64,000 bases of DNA from contig NC_091975.1 of NCBI RefSeq assembly GCF_036711975.1, forward strand, positions 14,138,501 to 14,202,500, written 5' to 3'. Below, piece after piece: positions 30,154-39,494 of this stretch. Positions within the stretch are counted from its first letter, which is position 1, and each line of letters starts with the position of its first letter. The notes under the pieces are model-generated. The model saw only the letters and a program-made list of their open reading frames with translations, was not told where the DNA came from and did not search any database. A program made the position numbers and the translations under genes. This DNA comes from Onthophagus taurus (lineage: Eukaryota > Arthropoda > Insecta > Coleoptera > Scarabaeidae).

Positions 30154-31107
30154 TTATGATATAACACCGCTCTCTTTCAGTTCTTCTATAATTGATGTAA
30201 TTTCATTGATATGGGAATTATTTCCTGCCGCATGTGATGCGTACAATAATCTCAATCGATCTACTAACTCATTAACATCATCCCAGTATTTATACTCAAC
30301 GATTTTAGAGTTCACTTCAAGATGTCTTCCGGATATTAATCCACCTCCTGATTTATGAGATGTAAATAAAGGTTTAATAATTTTAGTATACTTGTTAGAT
30401 TTATTCCCAACTATTTGACCCGTAAAATTCCACTTATGTGCACCCGTATACTCTAGAATAGATTTGTAGCGTTGTAGATCTTCTTCAGTATAATTTGTAG
30501 GTCGTTTTAACTGTATAAGTTCATATAAACCCGGAGTGTTTTGAATACGTTTTTCACCTCCAAGAATAATATGGGAAGGTTTAAATTGAACAGTCTTCGA
30601 TCCAATCATCCAATCGTTTTCATCAGGATCATAACGTATACCCATTCTCTCATCAATTTCCCCTCTTTTACCAAACGTATAATATAAATCCCGAATTTGT
30701 AACGGTAGATTTTCTATAGGTAAATCCTCCACCTTCAATTTTTGTTTTACATCCGGCGTTTTACGTTCATCATCGCTTTCAGGAAATGTTAATTTTTTCC
30801 TAAATCCTGGACTTTTAAAATCAGTTTCATCAAATTTTTTTTTTACACCCACAGCAGTATCATCAGAATGCGGATAATGGTGGTGATAATGTACAGAAGA
30901 AGAGGAAGATTTCACGTCACTTAATTTATTAGTTATATCTTTCAATGAATCGCTTAAAGGCTGATGGAGTTTAGCGATAAGACGATCATCGTTTTCTCGA
31001 CCGAGTTTAAGCGCCAAATATTTTTTCTTAATAGTATTTGTTATGTTAATTATAGCTTTATCTCTTTCACGAATGGAACGCTTAGCCATTTCATCACCAT
31101 GTGACAT
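30154..31107 (-). CDS. Conserved Maverick protein, unknown function (B)
   Basis: 317 residues, counterpart of 1359-2216 and 57272-58438. Basic helical N-terminus, His/Ser-rich middle (SSSSVHYHHHYPHS), GLYELIQLKRPT, and the conserved tail YKYWDDVNELVDRLRLLYAS followed by EITSIIEELKESG. A conserved KYTKIIKPL segment precedes the tail. No known catalytic motif. Its strict position next to the ATPase suggests a virion role. Confidence 0.8.
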   Translation of the reverse strand: MSHGDEMAKRSIRERDKAIINITNTIKKKYLALKLGRENDDRLIAKLHQPLSDSLKDITNKLSDVKSSSSSVHYHHHYPHSDDTAVGVKKKFDETDFKSPGFRKKLTFPESDDERKTPDVKQKLKVEDLPIENLPLQIRDLYYTFGKRGEIDERMGIRYDPDENDWMIGSKTVQFKPSHIILGGEKRIQNTPGLYELIQLKRPTNYTEEDLQRYKSILEYTGAHKWNFTGQIVGNKSNKYTKIIKPLFTSHKSGGGLISGRHLEVNSKIVEYKYWDDVNELVDRLRLLYASHAAGNNSHINEITSIIEELKESGVIS

Positions 31108-31144
31108 GTTTACTTTCGCAAATACTAGGTAACAATGTAATGAT

Positions 31145-31849
31145 TTAGTCTGGGTAAATAAATTTATCCATTCCTATACGATACCTTCCATCTTTTAATT
31201 CAAAATCTTTCATAATAATCAGAGGGTTATATTTATCATGATTCCAACACCGCTTACAAGCTTCCTTGAAAACATCAAACTTCATATCAGTGTTAACGTG
31301 TTCATCATACACATGTTTTAAATTAACCTCATCCTGTTTGAATAGAATTAGGACGTTTGCATTATCGCGAATTAGGTGTTTAGGTATTCGTGTATAGGTT
31401 TGCGTGAGGTAGAACGAATCAATATTTTTATGTCGCTCCATACAGAAAAATGATCGAATCTTATCCTGTTTATCACATGCTACATCATCAAATATGAAAA
31501 TTGAGTTTTGTTTAGCTTTAGATGGATCTATAACCGCATCATTATCCGTAAATCGATAAAATCCTAGTTCAGGTAATTGTTTCATAATCATCTCTAAAAA
31601 TTTATATTTCGGTTGATGTAAGGATTTTGAATATAGATAAATATTTTCAAAAGTTAAACCATTTTTATCGAAAATGAGATTTAACATCAAATTAGTTTTC
31701 CCACATCCACTCGGGCCGCACACTATTGCTCGTATACTGTTCGGTATGAGGTCACCATGTCTACGTGTTGTTATCATCTTCGTCATCATCATCAACCGAT
31801 CGAGATCGGTTAATGACATTGTGAGAGATGGATGTTGCACTACACGCAT
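31145..31849 (-). CDS. FtsK/HerA-type packaging ATPase (B)
   Basis: 234 residues. Walker A GPSGCGKT, Walker B IFIFDDVACD, sensor-like region FYLTQTYTRIPKHLIRDNA and FKQDEVNLKHVYDEH. Intact. It shares a region of about 80 bp containing ctatataatag with the rightward phospholipase gene, a likely divergent promoter. DNA packaging is the established role of this family. Confidence 0.93.
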   Translation of the reverse strand: MRVVQHPSLTMSLTDLDRLMMMTKMITTRRHGDLIPNSIRAIVCGPSGCGKTNLMLNLIFDKNGLTFENIYLYSKSLHQPKYKFLEMIMKQLPELGFYRFTDNDAVIDPSKAKQNSIFIFDDVACDKQDKIRSFFCMERHKNIDSFYLTQTYTRIPKHLIRDNANVLILFKQDEVNLKHVYDEHVNTDMKFDVFKEACKRCWNHDKYNPLIIMKDFELKDGRYRIGMDKFIYPD

Positions 31850-31930
31850 TATGATAGTAAAATGAGTTTTAATCTTTATGTACAGATGCTATATAATAGA
31901 TGTGAAAACGTGAACTATACTTAGTTGAGT

Positions 31931-32785
31931 ATGCTGTTCATTCGAGATAGTACATCTACGACAGTGGGAGGAAGCGGAATACTTAATACACTTATCAATA
32001 AACTACCTGTTGAGTTACACGTTCCAGGCTATCAATTTTGCGGACCCGGAACAAAATTAAAGAAGCGTTTGGCTAGAGGTGATAAAGGAATAAATCCATT
32101 AAATCGGGCTTGGAGAGAACACGATATAGCGTACTCAGAAAATACATCTTTAAAACAACGTCACGAGGCTGATAGACGTTTGGAGGATAACGCTTGGGAA
32201 AGAGTGAAAGCGAAAGATTCGACAATTGGGGAAAAAACTTCGGCTTGGTTAGTTACAAACGCTATGAAAGTTAAACGGAAATTAGGGATGGGTCATGAGG
32301 GACAAAAAAGAATTAAAAAAGGTGGTAAATTAAAAGATAAAAAAAAAAATAGATCGATATCATTTAAAAGTGTGTTGGTAAAGCAAATCGCTAAAGATTC
32401 ACCTAAAACAACAGATAATTTACGAGAAGCGGCTCGACTAGCTTTGAAAGACGCACGTATAGCCGTTAAATCTGTGGGTGGAAAGAGAAAAGTTAAAATT
32501 CCACGTACAATCTCATTACCTATTATAAGAGGAGGTATACTACTGATACTACCAGCTATATTCGCCGGTCTTTCAGCTCTCGGAGCGTTATCGGGCAGCG
32601 CGGCCGGCGTGTATCGCGCAGTAAAGAGCGGTCAAGAAGCTAAAGAAAAATTACAAGAAGCCGAACGTCATAATAAGGTGATGGAATCTATCGCGGTTGG
32701 TAAAACCGGGAACGGACTTTATATTAAAAAGTATAAAAAAGCATTGGGTTTATATTTAAGTAAAAAGCAACAAAAAAACTTTTAA
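31931..32785 (+). CDS. Phospholipase A2 fused to pVI/core-like protein (B)
   Basis: 284 residues from ATG 31931. Residues about 28-75: parvovirus-type phospholipase A2 with calcium loop QFCGPGT and catalytic EHDIAY. Middle: Lys-rich, KKGGKLKDKKKNR. C-terminal part: a hydrophobic Ala/Gly/Leu segment (ILPAIFAGLSALGALSG) resembling membrane-active segments of adenovirus pVI-type proteins, then a conserved YIKKYKKALGLYL tail. It probably sits inside the virion and acts in membrane penetration. In element C the two halves are separate genes; in A the gene is broken. Confidence 0.85.
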   Translation: MLFIRDSTSTTVGGSGILNTLINKLPVELHVPGYQFCGPGTKLKKRLARGDKGINPLNRAWREHDIAYSENTSLKQRHEADRRLEDNAWERVKAKDSTIGEKTSAWLVTNAMKVKRKLGMGHEGQKRIKKGGKLKDKKKNRSISFKSVLVKQIAKDSPKTTDNLREAARLALKDARIAVKSVGGKRKVKIPRTISLPIIRGGILLILPAIFAGLSALGALSGSAAGVYRAVKSGQEAKEKLQEAERHNKVMESIAVGKTGNGLYIKKYKKALGLYLSKKQQKNF

Positions 32786-33162
32786 CTAGGCTACCTAATA
32801 GACCTCTTACAAATCTCGATATAATAAAATACGCTAAAACACTCAAAATTCCAAATTTCCGTGGAGTGTATATGCGAAACGGACTTCCCAAAGAAGGTCC
32901 TAAACATTATGAATCAGCTGTTGTAAACTTAGATAATCAACGAGGTAGCGGAACCCATTGGGTAGCCTATAAAAAATTTGGTAATAGAGTATTATATTTC
33001 GATAGTTACGGAGACCTAAAACCACCTAAGGAACTTTTAAAATACTTTAAAAATTGTCAAATTGAGTATAACCATGATGATTTTCAAAAGGATAACTCGT
33101 ATAACTGCGGTCACTTATGTATAAATTTCCTACTAAAGACAAGAAATAGCTCATTTGAGTGA
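32786..33162 (+). CDS. Adenain-like cysteine protease (B)
   Basis: First ATG at 32872 gives about 96 residues with GTHWVAYKKFG (His), YFDSYGDLKPP (Asp) and NSYNCGHLCINFLL (Cys). The frame is open further upstream and encodes the leader PLTNLDIIKYAKTLKIPNFRG, conserved in A and C, but without any ATG, in a different frame from the preceding gene's end. So the real protein may start by frameshift, by a non-AUG codon or by splicing. Capsid maturation protease. Confidence 0.85.
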
Positions 33163-33164
33163 AA

Positions 33165-33941
33165 ATGTCTCAGACGTTCACACTGGTTAGTACAAAGAGC
33201 GAAATTTCTGAAGACTATTATCCGCCTATAGAATTAGATCCTAACTCAAGTTACTCACTGGGTCTTATTGGATTCTATACGTATAACAGTATACCAAACA
33301 TTGAACGAGGAGTTAATGATAAATTTTACTTTACCGAAAAATTTGCTATAAACAAAGGGCGACAATCGGTTATATCGACGGGATCGGTAATGCAGGAAGA
33401 AATCAAAATTCCTACTGGCGCATATGAAATAACGGACATTGAACTTTTTTTACAAAAACAGATTTTACACCGCATCGGATTGAATACGGTTGATGAACCT
33501 GAAAAATTTTTTTCACTCAAGGTTAACAATAACACCTTACAGTGTGAAATAAAAAGCGATTATTTTGAGATAGATTTCACCCAACCAAATACGATAGCTT
33601 CTATATTGGGTTTTTCCAATCGTAAACTAGATGCGTTGAAAAAACATAAATCAGATCTTCCGGTAAATATAATACGTGTAACATCCGTTCGAGTAGAATG
33701 TAATATAATTTCTGGCTCGTATTACAATAATAAATTATCGCACACCTTATATGAATTCGCTCCAACCGTAGATCCAGGTTTCAGTATAAATATAGAACCA
33801 AGGAACCCCATTTATTTACCAGTCGACACCGATCGTCCGATAACAAACATTACACTCAAATTACTCGATCAGCGTGGTAAATTGGTTAACTTTCGTGGAG
33901 AAGAAATAGTTATTAGATTAGAACTAAAACGAACTTCATAA
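33165..33941 (+). CDS. Penton-like minor capsid protein (B)
   Basis: 258 residues from ATG 33165. Matches the A and C copies: SYSLGLIGFYTYNSIPN, IPTGAYEITDIE, QPNTIASILGF, LPVNIIRVTSVRVECN, and a final VNFRGEEIVIRLELK. Slightly longer than the others by an insert at residues 50-75. Vertex protein by family and position. Confidence 0.82.
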   Translation: MSQTFTLVSTKSEISEDYYPPIELDPNSSYSLGLIGFYTYNSIPNIERGVNDKFYFTEKFAINKGRQSVISTGSVMQEEIKIPTGAYEITDIELFLQKQILHRIGLNTVDEPEKFFSLKVNNNTLQCEIKSDYFEIDFTQPNTIASILGFSNRKLDALKKHKSDLPVNIIRVTSVRVECNIISGSYYNNKLSHTLYEFAPTVDPGFSINIEPRNPIYLPVDTDRPITNITLKLLDQRGKLVNFRGEEIVIRLELKRTS

Positions 33942-34141
33942 TGGGACTGTTGTTCCGATTAAAAGGCGATCCTCAATCATCATCTATAACAAGAAAACAT
34001 TATAACTCAGCTGGAAAGAGAACGTATAGATCAGTTAACAGAAAGACTTCATTGCGAGCGGACAACAGACGTTTCCTCAAGCAATTAGGTTATCATGTCC
34101 ACACAAAAGTTAAATATATACCGCGAACCCATCGTGGATAA
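33941..34141 (+). CDS. Small conserved peptide before the capsid gene (B)
   Basis: 66 residues, very basic, with the tail pattern RADNRRFLKQLGYHV. Its ATG overlaps the penton stop and its end overlaps the capsid start at 34095, implying tight coupling. Same slot and motif as 5222-5398 and 61407-61541. Confidence 0.72.
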   Translation: MGLLFRLKGDPQSSSITRKHYNSAGKRTYRSVNRKTSLRADNRRFLKQLGYHVHTKVKYIPRTHRG

Positions 34142-35327
34142 TTCTATCGCTCGAGAAGAAGTGCATAGTTATCATCCATCCACAAATTCTTTTCAAAACA
34201 ACGATATATTCACCATTGAACTAAACCAAGAAGATGTTCTATTTTCATTCTTCGAAAGTTATATACGTATTGAGGGGGATTATAAAGAAAAATTAAACGA
34301 TCCAACTGATACCATCCAACTAACACACAACTTACCGAGATTTCTATTTGAGTATATCGCATTTGAACATAATGGTACTGAAATCGAGCGAGTACGTGAA
34401 CCGGGTTTAACATCCCTCATTCGAACTCTACTTCAGCAAAACGAAGTGGAATGTAAATCTTTAGAAATAGCTGGTTTAAAATGGCCACCCGAAGGAAATT
34501 TGCCTACAGTGAGTGTAAACAAAGATTTCATGTTTCAAATCCCTTTAAGTCATATTTTCGGATTATTTAGAGACTATAATCACGTTATGAGAGGTCGCTT
34601 TAAATTTAGATTTGTTAGAAGTCGTACTGACTCCAATTGTTATAAATCAATATCTAAAGCTGATCCTAGCATCGCAAAGTTTACCGTAAAAACGGTTACA
34701 TTGTTAGCGAAACATGTGTACCCCAGCCCATCAATAAAGATGAAGCTATTAGATGGTTTAAATAAAAATTCAAACATTTCCGTACCGTTTCGAAAATGGT
34801 CTTTTTATGAACTACCTTCAATGAGAAAGGGAAATAAGGAGATTTGGTCGGTCACGTCAACAACTAACAGAGGTAGACCTCAATATGTTATAGTCGCATT
34901 CCAAACCAATCGAAAGGATCAACCGACTTCTGATTGTACACTTTTCGATCACTTGAACATTATAGATCTTAAAGTATATCTAAACTCATACTGCTATCCA
35001 TTTGAGTCGATGAATTTGGAGTTTGCAAAAGAAAATTATGTTGAACTATATAAAATGTTTACTGAATTTCAACCGTATATTTGGGAAACATCTCGAAAAC
35101 AACCGATTATGGATTTCGCAAGCTTTAAAAAGAGACCTTTATTCGTGGTGGATACCACTAAGAATAACGATGAAGAAGCCGCTCCATCCGCATCGTGTGA
35201 GGTGCGTATCGAAATACAAAGCAGTAAAGATTTTCCACCTGATACAAAAGCATACTGTATACTACTTCAAGAATCCATGTACACATACAAACCTTTGAGT
35301 GGTGAGGTATCTATAATTATAAATTAA
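34095..35327 (+). CDS. Hexon-like major capsid protein (B)
   Basis: 410 residues, double jelly-roll capsid family. More diverged than the A/C pair but co-linear: YHPSTNSFQNNDIFTIEL, a LPRFLFEYIAFEHNGTEIER segment, the PQYVIVAFQTNRKDQ segment, LKVYLNSYCYPFESMN, YCILLQES..Y.PL. Intact. The ATG at 34095 lies inside the preceding small gene. Confidence 0.88.
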   Translation: MSTQKLNIYREPIVDNSIAREEVHSYHPSTNSFQNNDIFTIELNQEDVLFSFFESYIRIEGDYKEKLNDPTDTIQLTHNLPRFLFEYIAFEHNGTEIERVREPGLTSLIRTLLQQNEVECKSLEIAGLKWPPEGNLPTVSVNKDFMFQIPLSHIFGLFRDYNHVMRGRFKFRFVRSRTDSNCYKSISKADPSIAKFTVKTVTLLAKHVYPSPSIKMKLLDGLNKNSNISVPFRKWSFYELPSMRKGNKEIWSVTSTTNRGRPQYVIVAFQTNRKDQPTSDCTLFDHLNIIDLKVYLNSYCYPFESMNLEFAKENYVELYKMFTEFQPYIWETSRKQPIMDFASFKKRPLFVVDTTKNNDEEAAPSASCEVRIEIQSSKDFPPDTKAYCILLQESMYTYKPLSGEVSIIIN

Positions 35328-35400
35328 ATTCCAACACGAGTTTGAGTGGGGAGGTATTTATAAATTCCAACATGAGTTCATATACATATTAGTTTTCAAT

Positions 35401-35889
35401 ATGAAGTTCAGAAGTGCAGTTGTAGACGTTCAAGGGTTTTACGTCAACTCTAAATTCGAAGTTAAGGAATTTACTCTTCTGGATATCACCACCACCGACT
35501 ACACTATACATTTACACCTTAAGCCTAGTATACCATTCCAACGATTAAGTGTTCAAGATCGGAAGACAGTAAGATATTTGGAACGCAGCCATCACAGGTT
35601 GTTATATAACGATGGGTGTATAAATCAATCTGAAGGCTTAAATGTAATTGATCACTTAATTTCTTCCTACGATCAAATTTTTGTTAAGGGGAATCAAAAG
35701 AAGCAGTTTTTGGAAACACATAACCATAATAAATCAATAATAACGGATATTGCATTAGAATTTAAGGAAGAAGATGAGACTAAATTAAATTCAACCTTCA
35801 ATCAGTGTTGGTTTCATATCGGCTCGCCAGCAGTATGTTCGCAGAACAATGTTTTAATTTTAAAAAAATTTTTATGTAAACAAAATTAA
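35401..35889 (+). CDS. Conserved Maverick protein downstream of capsid (B)
   Basis: 162 residues, homologue of 6629-7123: VVDVQGFYV, EVKEFTLLD, IFVKGNQKKQFLE, acidic patch EFKEEDE, then CWFH..SPAVCSQNNVLILKKFL. Preceded by a duplicated word (tataaattccaacatgagtt). Unknown function; a nuclease-like fold is possible but unsupported by a clear motif. Confidence 0.65.
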   Translation: MKFRSAVVDVQGFYVNSKFEVKEFTLLDITTTDYTIHLHLKPSIPFQRLSVQDRKTVRYLERSHHRLLYNDGCINQSEGLNVIDHLISSYDQIFVKGNQKKQFLETHNHNKSIITDIALEFKEEDETKLNSTFNQCWFHIGSPAVCSQNNVLILKKFLCKQN

Positions 35890-36016
35890 GTTATTTAAGT
35901 TGTAAATAAATAAATTTTTATAAAGTTGGTTGTCGTTTTATAATAATCAACACCTAATTCACATTTAATCATTTAGTTGTAAACTATCATACAGTGTAGA
36001 CGTAAATTCATGAATC

Positions 36017-37651
36017 ATGAAAGCAATAACTATCTTTCTCTGGACTTGTATGTGGACAGATACATTGGGAACGATAAGTGAACGTGATGAAGGAATTTAT
36101 ATGCTTCTCGATAAATATGGGTATATCGAACGAGAAACTAATGCGAGTCAAAGTGATTTAAATGCGGACCAACAAAGCTTATTGAATGAAGGTATATCTC
36201 GGTTTCAAAAATCATTTAATCTTCCAGTGACCGGTAAAATAGACTTTAGAACCGTAGATTTACTTGGTAAGCCTAGATGTGGTAATGAGGATTCTTTCGA
36301 CTTTCTGAAATCAGATACTCAAAACCGAAAATGGAGTTCATTAAATATTAAATGGGGTATATACGGTGACCATCATCCAAACGGTCTTACCGCGATTGTG
36401 CAAAAAGCGTTTAATGTTTGGTCTAAACACGTAAATTTACATTTTAGGAGAGTAATATCAGACGCTAACATTTTGATCGCTTTTAAATCGGGGAAACATG
36501 AACTTATTAGAAATGATAAAGCATCATGTTTAGGTTGCTTCGATGGTATGGGAGGAATTCTTGGGCATGCCGATTATCCTGACATTAACAAAAACACAGT
36601 TGAAATTCATTTAGATAAAGACGAAGATTGGGATTTAACTACTACCACATTGTCAGGCAAAACTAATCTATTCCTAGTTCTGGTACATGAAATAGGGCAC
36701 GCATTAGGATTAGATCATAATAATGAGTTTGATTCTATCATGTTTCCCAGTTATGGATTCCTTCATATTGAAAATTTTACATTAAGTCAGAATGACATTC
36801 ATGCGATACAGAAAATTTATGGGAATTCAACTTACACACATAAAGTATCTACTACTACTACTACTACGTCAAAACCTACACCCAAAATTGAAACCACAAC
36901 GTTAAAATCTACGTCTAAAATTGAAACTACATCCCATGAATCTATAGCTCCCTTCACCTTATCTCACATCTGTGATATTGATGACAAGTTTTCAGGATTC
37001 TTAATATATAAAAAAATAATTTATATACTTTATAAACAATGGGTTTGGTCAATTGATTTAAAATCTAAAATGCCAGTTCGTTCTACACCTATAAACATAA
37101 TTGATTGGTTAAAACCTTTGAGAGGTGTTTTAGAAGCTACGAATTATAATTATAAGGTTTCTTTTGGTTCTAATGATAACCTTATAGTTATTATAAATCA
37201 TTCGATTTATATAATTGAACTTAGGAGTATGTCGATACGTTACAAATGGTATTTTGAAGCAACTGGTTTGGGATTTAACAATCATACTAATATTACAGGA
37301 GTTGTGACAAGTAATTACGGATCACCTTTTATATTCTTCGATGGTGTCTATGCTGTTCAAGTGGATTATCAATATGTTAAAACACGACAACTTATAACGT
37401 CAGTTGCTGATGAGTTTCCAGGGATACCGAGTCATTTTGATGGTGTTTATAAATCTTCAGATGGTTTATTGAATTTTTTTGTTGGTAATAAAATAGTTCG
37501 ATATAATGAATATTTAAGAGAGACTGTGGATACCGTAGATAAAAGTCTATCAATATTAGGTATATCTTGTCCCTATACATCTATAATAGATCAACTAAAA
37601 TTTCTATTATCAAAAATAAGTTCATCATCTAAAATATCTGTACCTTGGTAA
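36017..37651 (+). CDS. Matrix metalloproteinase with hemopexin domain (B)
   Basis: 544 residues in one exon. Signal peptide (about 1-18), peptidoglycan-binding-like prodomain ending in a cysteine switch KPRCGN (Cys about 88), catalytic domain with zinc site HEIGHALGLDH (about 224-234) and Met-turn SIMFP, a Thr/Ser-rich linker (about 272-315), and a hemopexin-like propeller to the C-terminus. It would be secreted and cleave extracellular matrix. Animal MMP genes normally have introns; this copy has none and lies between capsid-side and polymerase genes, so it is a captured host gene. Baculoviruses and ascoviruses have captured MMPs independently. Confidence 0.93.
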   Translation: MKAITIFLWTCMWTDTLGTISERDEGIYMLLDKYGYIERETNASQSDLNADQQSLLNEGISRFQKSFNLPVTGKIDFRTVDLLGKPRCGNEDSFDFLKSDTQNRKWSSLNIKWGIYGDHHPNGLTAIVQKAFNVWSKHVNLHFRRVISDANILIAFKSGKHELIRNDKASCLGCFDGMGGILGHADYPDINKNTVEIHLDKDEDWDLTTTTLSGKTNLFLVLVHEIGHALGLDHNNEFDSIMFPSYGFLHIENFTLSQNDIHAIQKIYGNSTYTHKVSTTTTTTSKPTPKIETTTLKSTSKIETTSHESIAPFTLSHICDIDDKFSGFLIYKKIIYILYKQWVWSIDLKSKMPVRSTPINIIDWLKPLRGVLEATNYNYKVSFGSNDNLIVIINHSIYIIELRSMSIRYKWYFEATGLGFNNHTNITGVVTSNYGSPFIFFDGVYAVQVDYQYVKTRQLITSVADEFPGIPSHFDGVYKSSDGLLNFFVGNKIVRYNEYLRETVDTVDKSLSILGISCPYTSIIDQLKFLLSKISSSSKISVPW

Positions 37652-37746
37652 AGTTGTAAAATCCCCCATTCTTATTTAATATTAGATATAGGGTACATGT
37701 TTATGTGTAAATTTCATTTTAACTAGTATATAACATCCTCTGAAAC

Positions 37747-38262
37747 ATGAGTGTCGACGGTGTAAGTTTAGATTTTTGGGAATTAATTGACAAACTGTGG
37801 ATACAATTCAAAGAGGATCTAAAGAAAGAAATTAAACTTATTGATGAAAGTGTATTTTCTGTAGGTGAATTTAACATTAAAGTTGGTATTAGTGTTGTTA
37901 GAGGTTTTATACCATGTGTAGAGTTAATTTTTAAATCGTGTAATGACGAGTTAAACAAAATTTGTCTTCACCATGAAGATTGGGAACGTTTAATTTATAT
38001 ATTCAAACAATTTTACTTCGACAAGAAGGTGATTTCAAGTTACACAATACCTTTAGCGGAAGGAATTTTAAATATTACCCGCGTGAGTGAGAACGTACTA
38101 TGTATTAGATGTGAAGACTTCGATGTTGATGGAAATTTGAGAACCTCTTTGATACCTATTGTAATTGTTATGTCGGAAGTTCATTATATTTTATATTTAT
38201 ATTGTTTAATTTCATATAGATTAAGTATATTAAATAAATATTATGTTAAAAATCTTATTTAA
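37747..38262 (+). CDS. Unknown protein with hydrophobic C-terminus (B)
   Basis: 171 residues: MSVDGVSLDFWELIDKLW, an LHHEDWERLIYIFKQF segment in the middle, NITRVSENVLCIRCE, and a hydrophobic, Tyr-rich C-terminal part (VHYILYLYCLISYRL) that could be one membrane helix. The strand-helix order with HEDWERL recalls PC4-type single-strand DNA-binding domains, but this is weak. Starts 95 bp after the metalloproteinase. Confidence 0.55.
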   Translation: MSVDGVSLDFWELIDKLWIQFKEDLKKEIKLIDESVFSVGEFNIKVGISVVRGFIPCVELIFKSCNDELNKICLHHEDWERLIYIFKQFYFDKKVISSYTIPLAEGILNITRVSENVLCIRCEDFDVDGNLRTSLIPIVIVMSEVHYILYLYCLISYRLSILNKYYVKNLI

Positions 38263-38832
38263 ATAAATTTATTTTAATTTCAAATACTTTACATTTTTTT
38301 TTAACAAAAATAACGCAACTTACGTAAGCAACTTTAGATTATTAATATATACTTTAAATTTAAGAAAATAAAAAAAAATTATTTCCGCTATATATTTTAT
38401 TATTAATTTAGCTATAAAAACCAAGTTCATTCGCCTCTAAAAATTATCTTTTTCACCCAGAACTCATAGATAAGCTCATAGTAGTAGTGGCGTCCTTCAC
38501 TTTAAACCCTCTGTGGAGATGACGAATCCCTGAACATCCAATACTTTTTATCACGTTGTGGCTCAACATTATACTGTTAAGAAGGTGGTGTGATTGCGAA
38601 AATATAGATGATAATAAGAGGAGGCATGCAGTAATATACTTCCCTCATCCTCCTTTTTTTCACTAACACCGAAATTTCTATAACAATAAAAAATAAGATA
38701 TAATAATACTAGGATGAGAAAAAAAATATTGCTTACCATTGATAGCATCTAAAAATCGATATCAAATACTATGACGGGTGTAATTGGGTGAGGAGGTTGT
38801 TCCGAGGGAGATGCAGGACTATCTCTCCAATC
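38263..38832 (-). other. Exon-like segments downstream of the micro-exon gene
   Basis: No independent gene. On the minus strand a 12-nt segment (38737-38748, acceptor tttttag, donor gtaagc) and a longer one (38577-38677, acceptor tatag, open to a TAA) repeat the phase and flanking sequence of the upstream micro-exons, so alternative 3' ends are possible. I found no donor in exon 5 with matching phase. The rest (38263-38570) is AT-rich with poly-A signals for the gene at 37747. Confidence 0.4.
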
Positions 38833-39494
38833 TTATCCTTGAGGGTAGTATACCGTGCTTTCGCTTCCATTCCCCTCATCCTCATCCTCCTCATCAACCT
38901 CCTCCATCTCCTCCTCCTCCTCCTCATCAACCTCCTCCATCTCCTCCTCCTCCTCCTCCTCCTCCTCCTCTTCACTATCACTAATCATGTACACGATTTC
39001 TATATCAATAAAAAATAAAAAAATAAGAGATAATTATAGTAAGATGAAAATATATTGTTTACCGTTCGATGCCTCCTCCTCTTCACTATCACTAATCATG
39101 TACACGATTTCTATGTCAATAAAAAATAAGAGATAATTATAGTAAGATGAAAATACATTGTTTACCGTTCGATGCTATCGGCGGCGGCGAATCTACTATA
39201 TAAATTATTTCTATAACATCAAAAAATGAAAAAAAATAGGGTATAATAATCGTAGAACGAGAAAAAAATATTGCTCACCGTTTGGTGTCACCGCCACCTC
39301 TGCTGCTACCGGCAGCGCTGGTAATAAATTATAATAAAAACATTTTTTAAACAATAAAATAATAAAAACATTTTTAAAACAATAAAAGTATACTCACCAA
39401 ATGCGGGTGTGAGAGGTACTATTGCCTCATCATTCACAAACGTTACTCGGATCGAGTTTCCGTATGCCCGTACTAATCTGCTCCGAGTAAACAT
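38833..39494 (-). CDS. Five-exon micro-exon gene, acidic protein (B)
   Basis: Exons (minus strand): 39398-39494, 39279-39317 (39 nt), 39166-39210 (45 nt), 39063-39110 (48 nt) and 38833-38999; all introns are GT-AG and all junctions phase 1, giving about 131 residues with no stop. Exons 3, 4 and 5 begin alike (EIIYIV, EIVYMI, EIVYMISDSEEEE), and exons 3 and 4 end in A-S-N, so the gene grew by duplication of whole exons with their introns. Exon 1 is MFTRSRLVRAYGNS...; exon 5 is mostly Glu/Asp (EEMEEVDEE repeats). Function unknown; acidic and probably nuclear. Confidence 0.7.

Noticed and set aside
36017-37651. Metalloproteinase as an ordinary host gene unrelated to the element
   Set aside because: It lies inside the TIR-bounded element between capsid-side and polymerase genes, in one exon and spaced like its neighbours.
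38769-38981. Arg-rich and Pro/His/Ser-rich frames over the CCT repeats
   Set aside because: Shadow frames of the Glu-rich last exon of the micro-exon gene on the minus strand.
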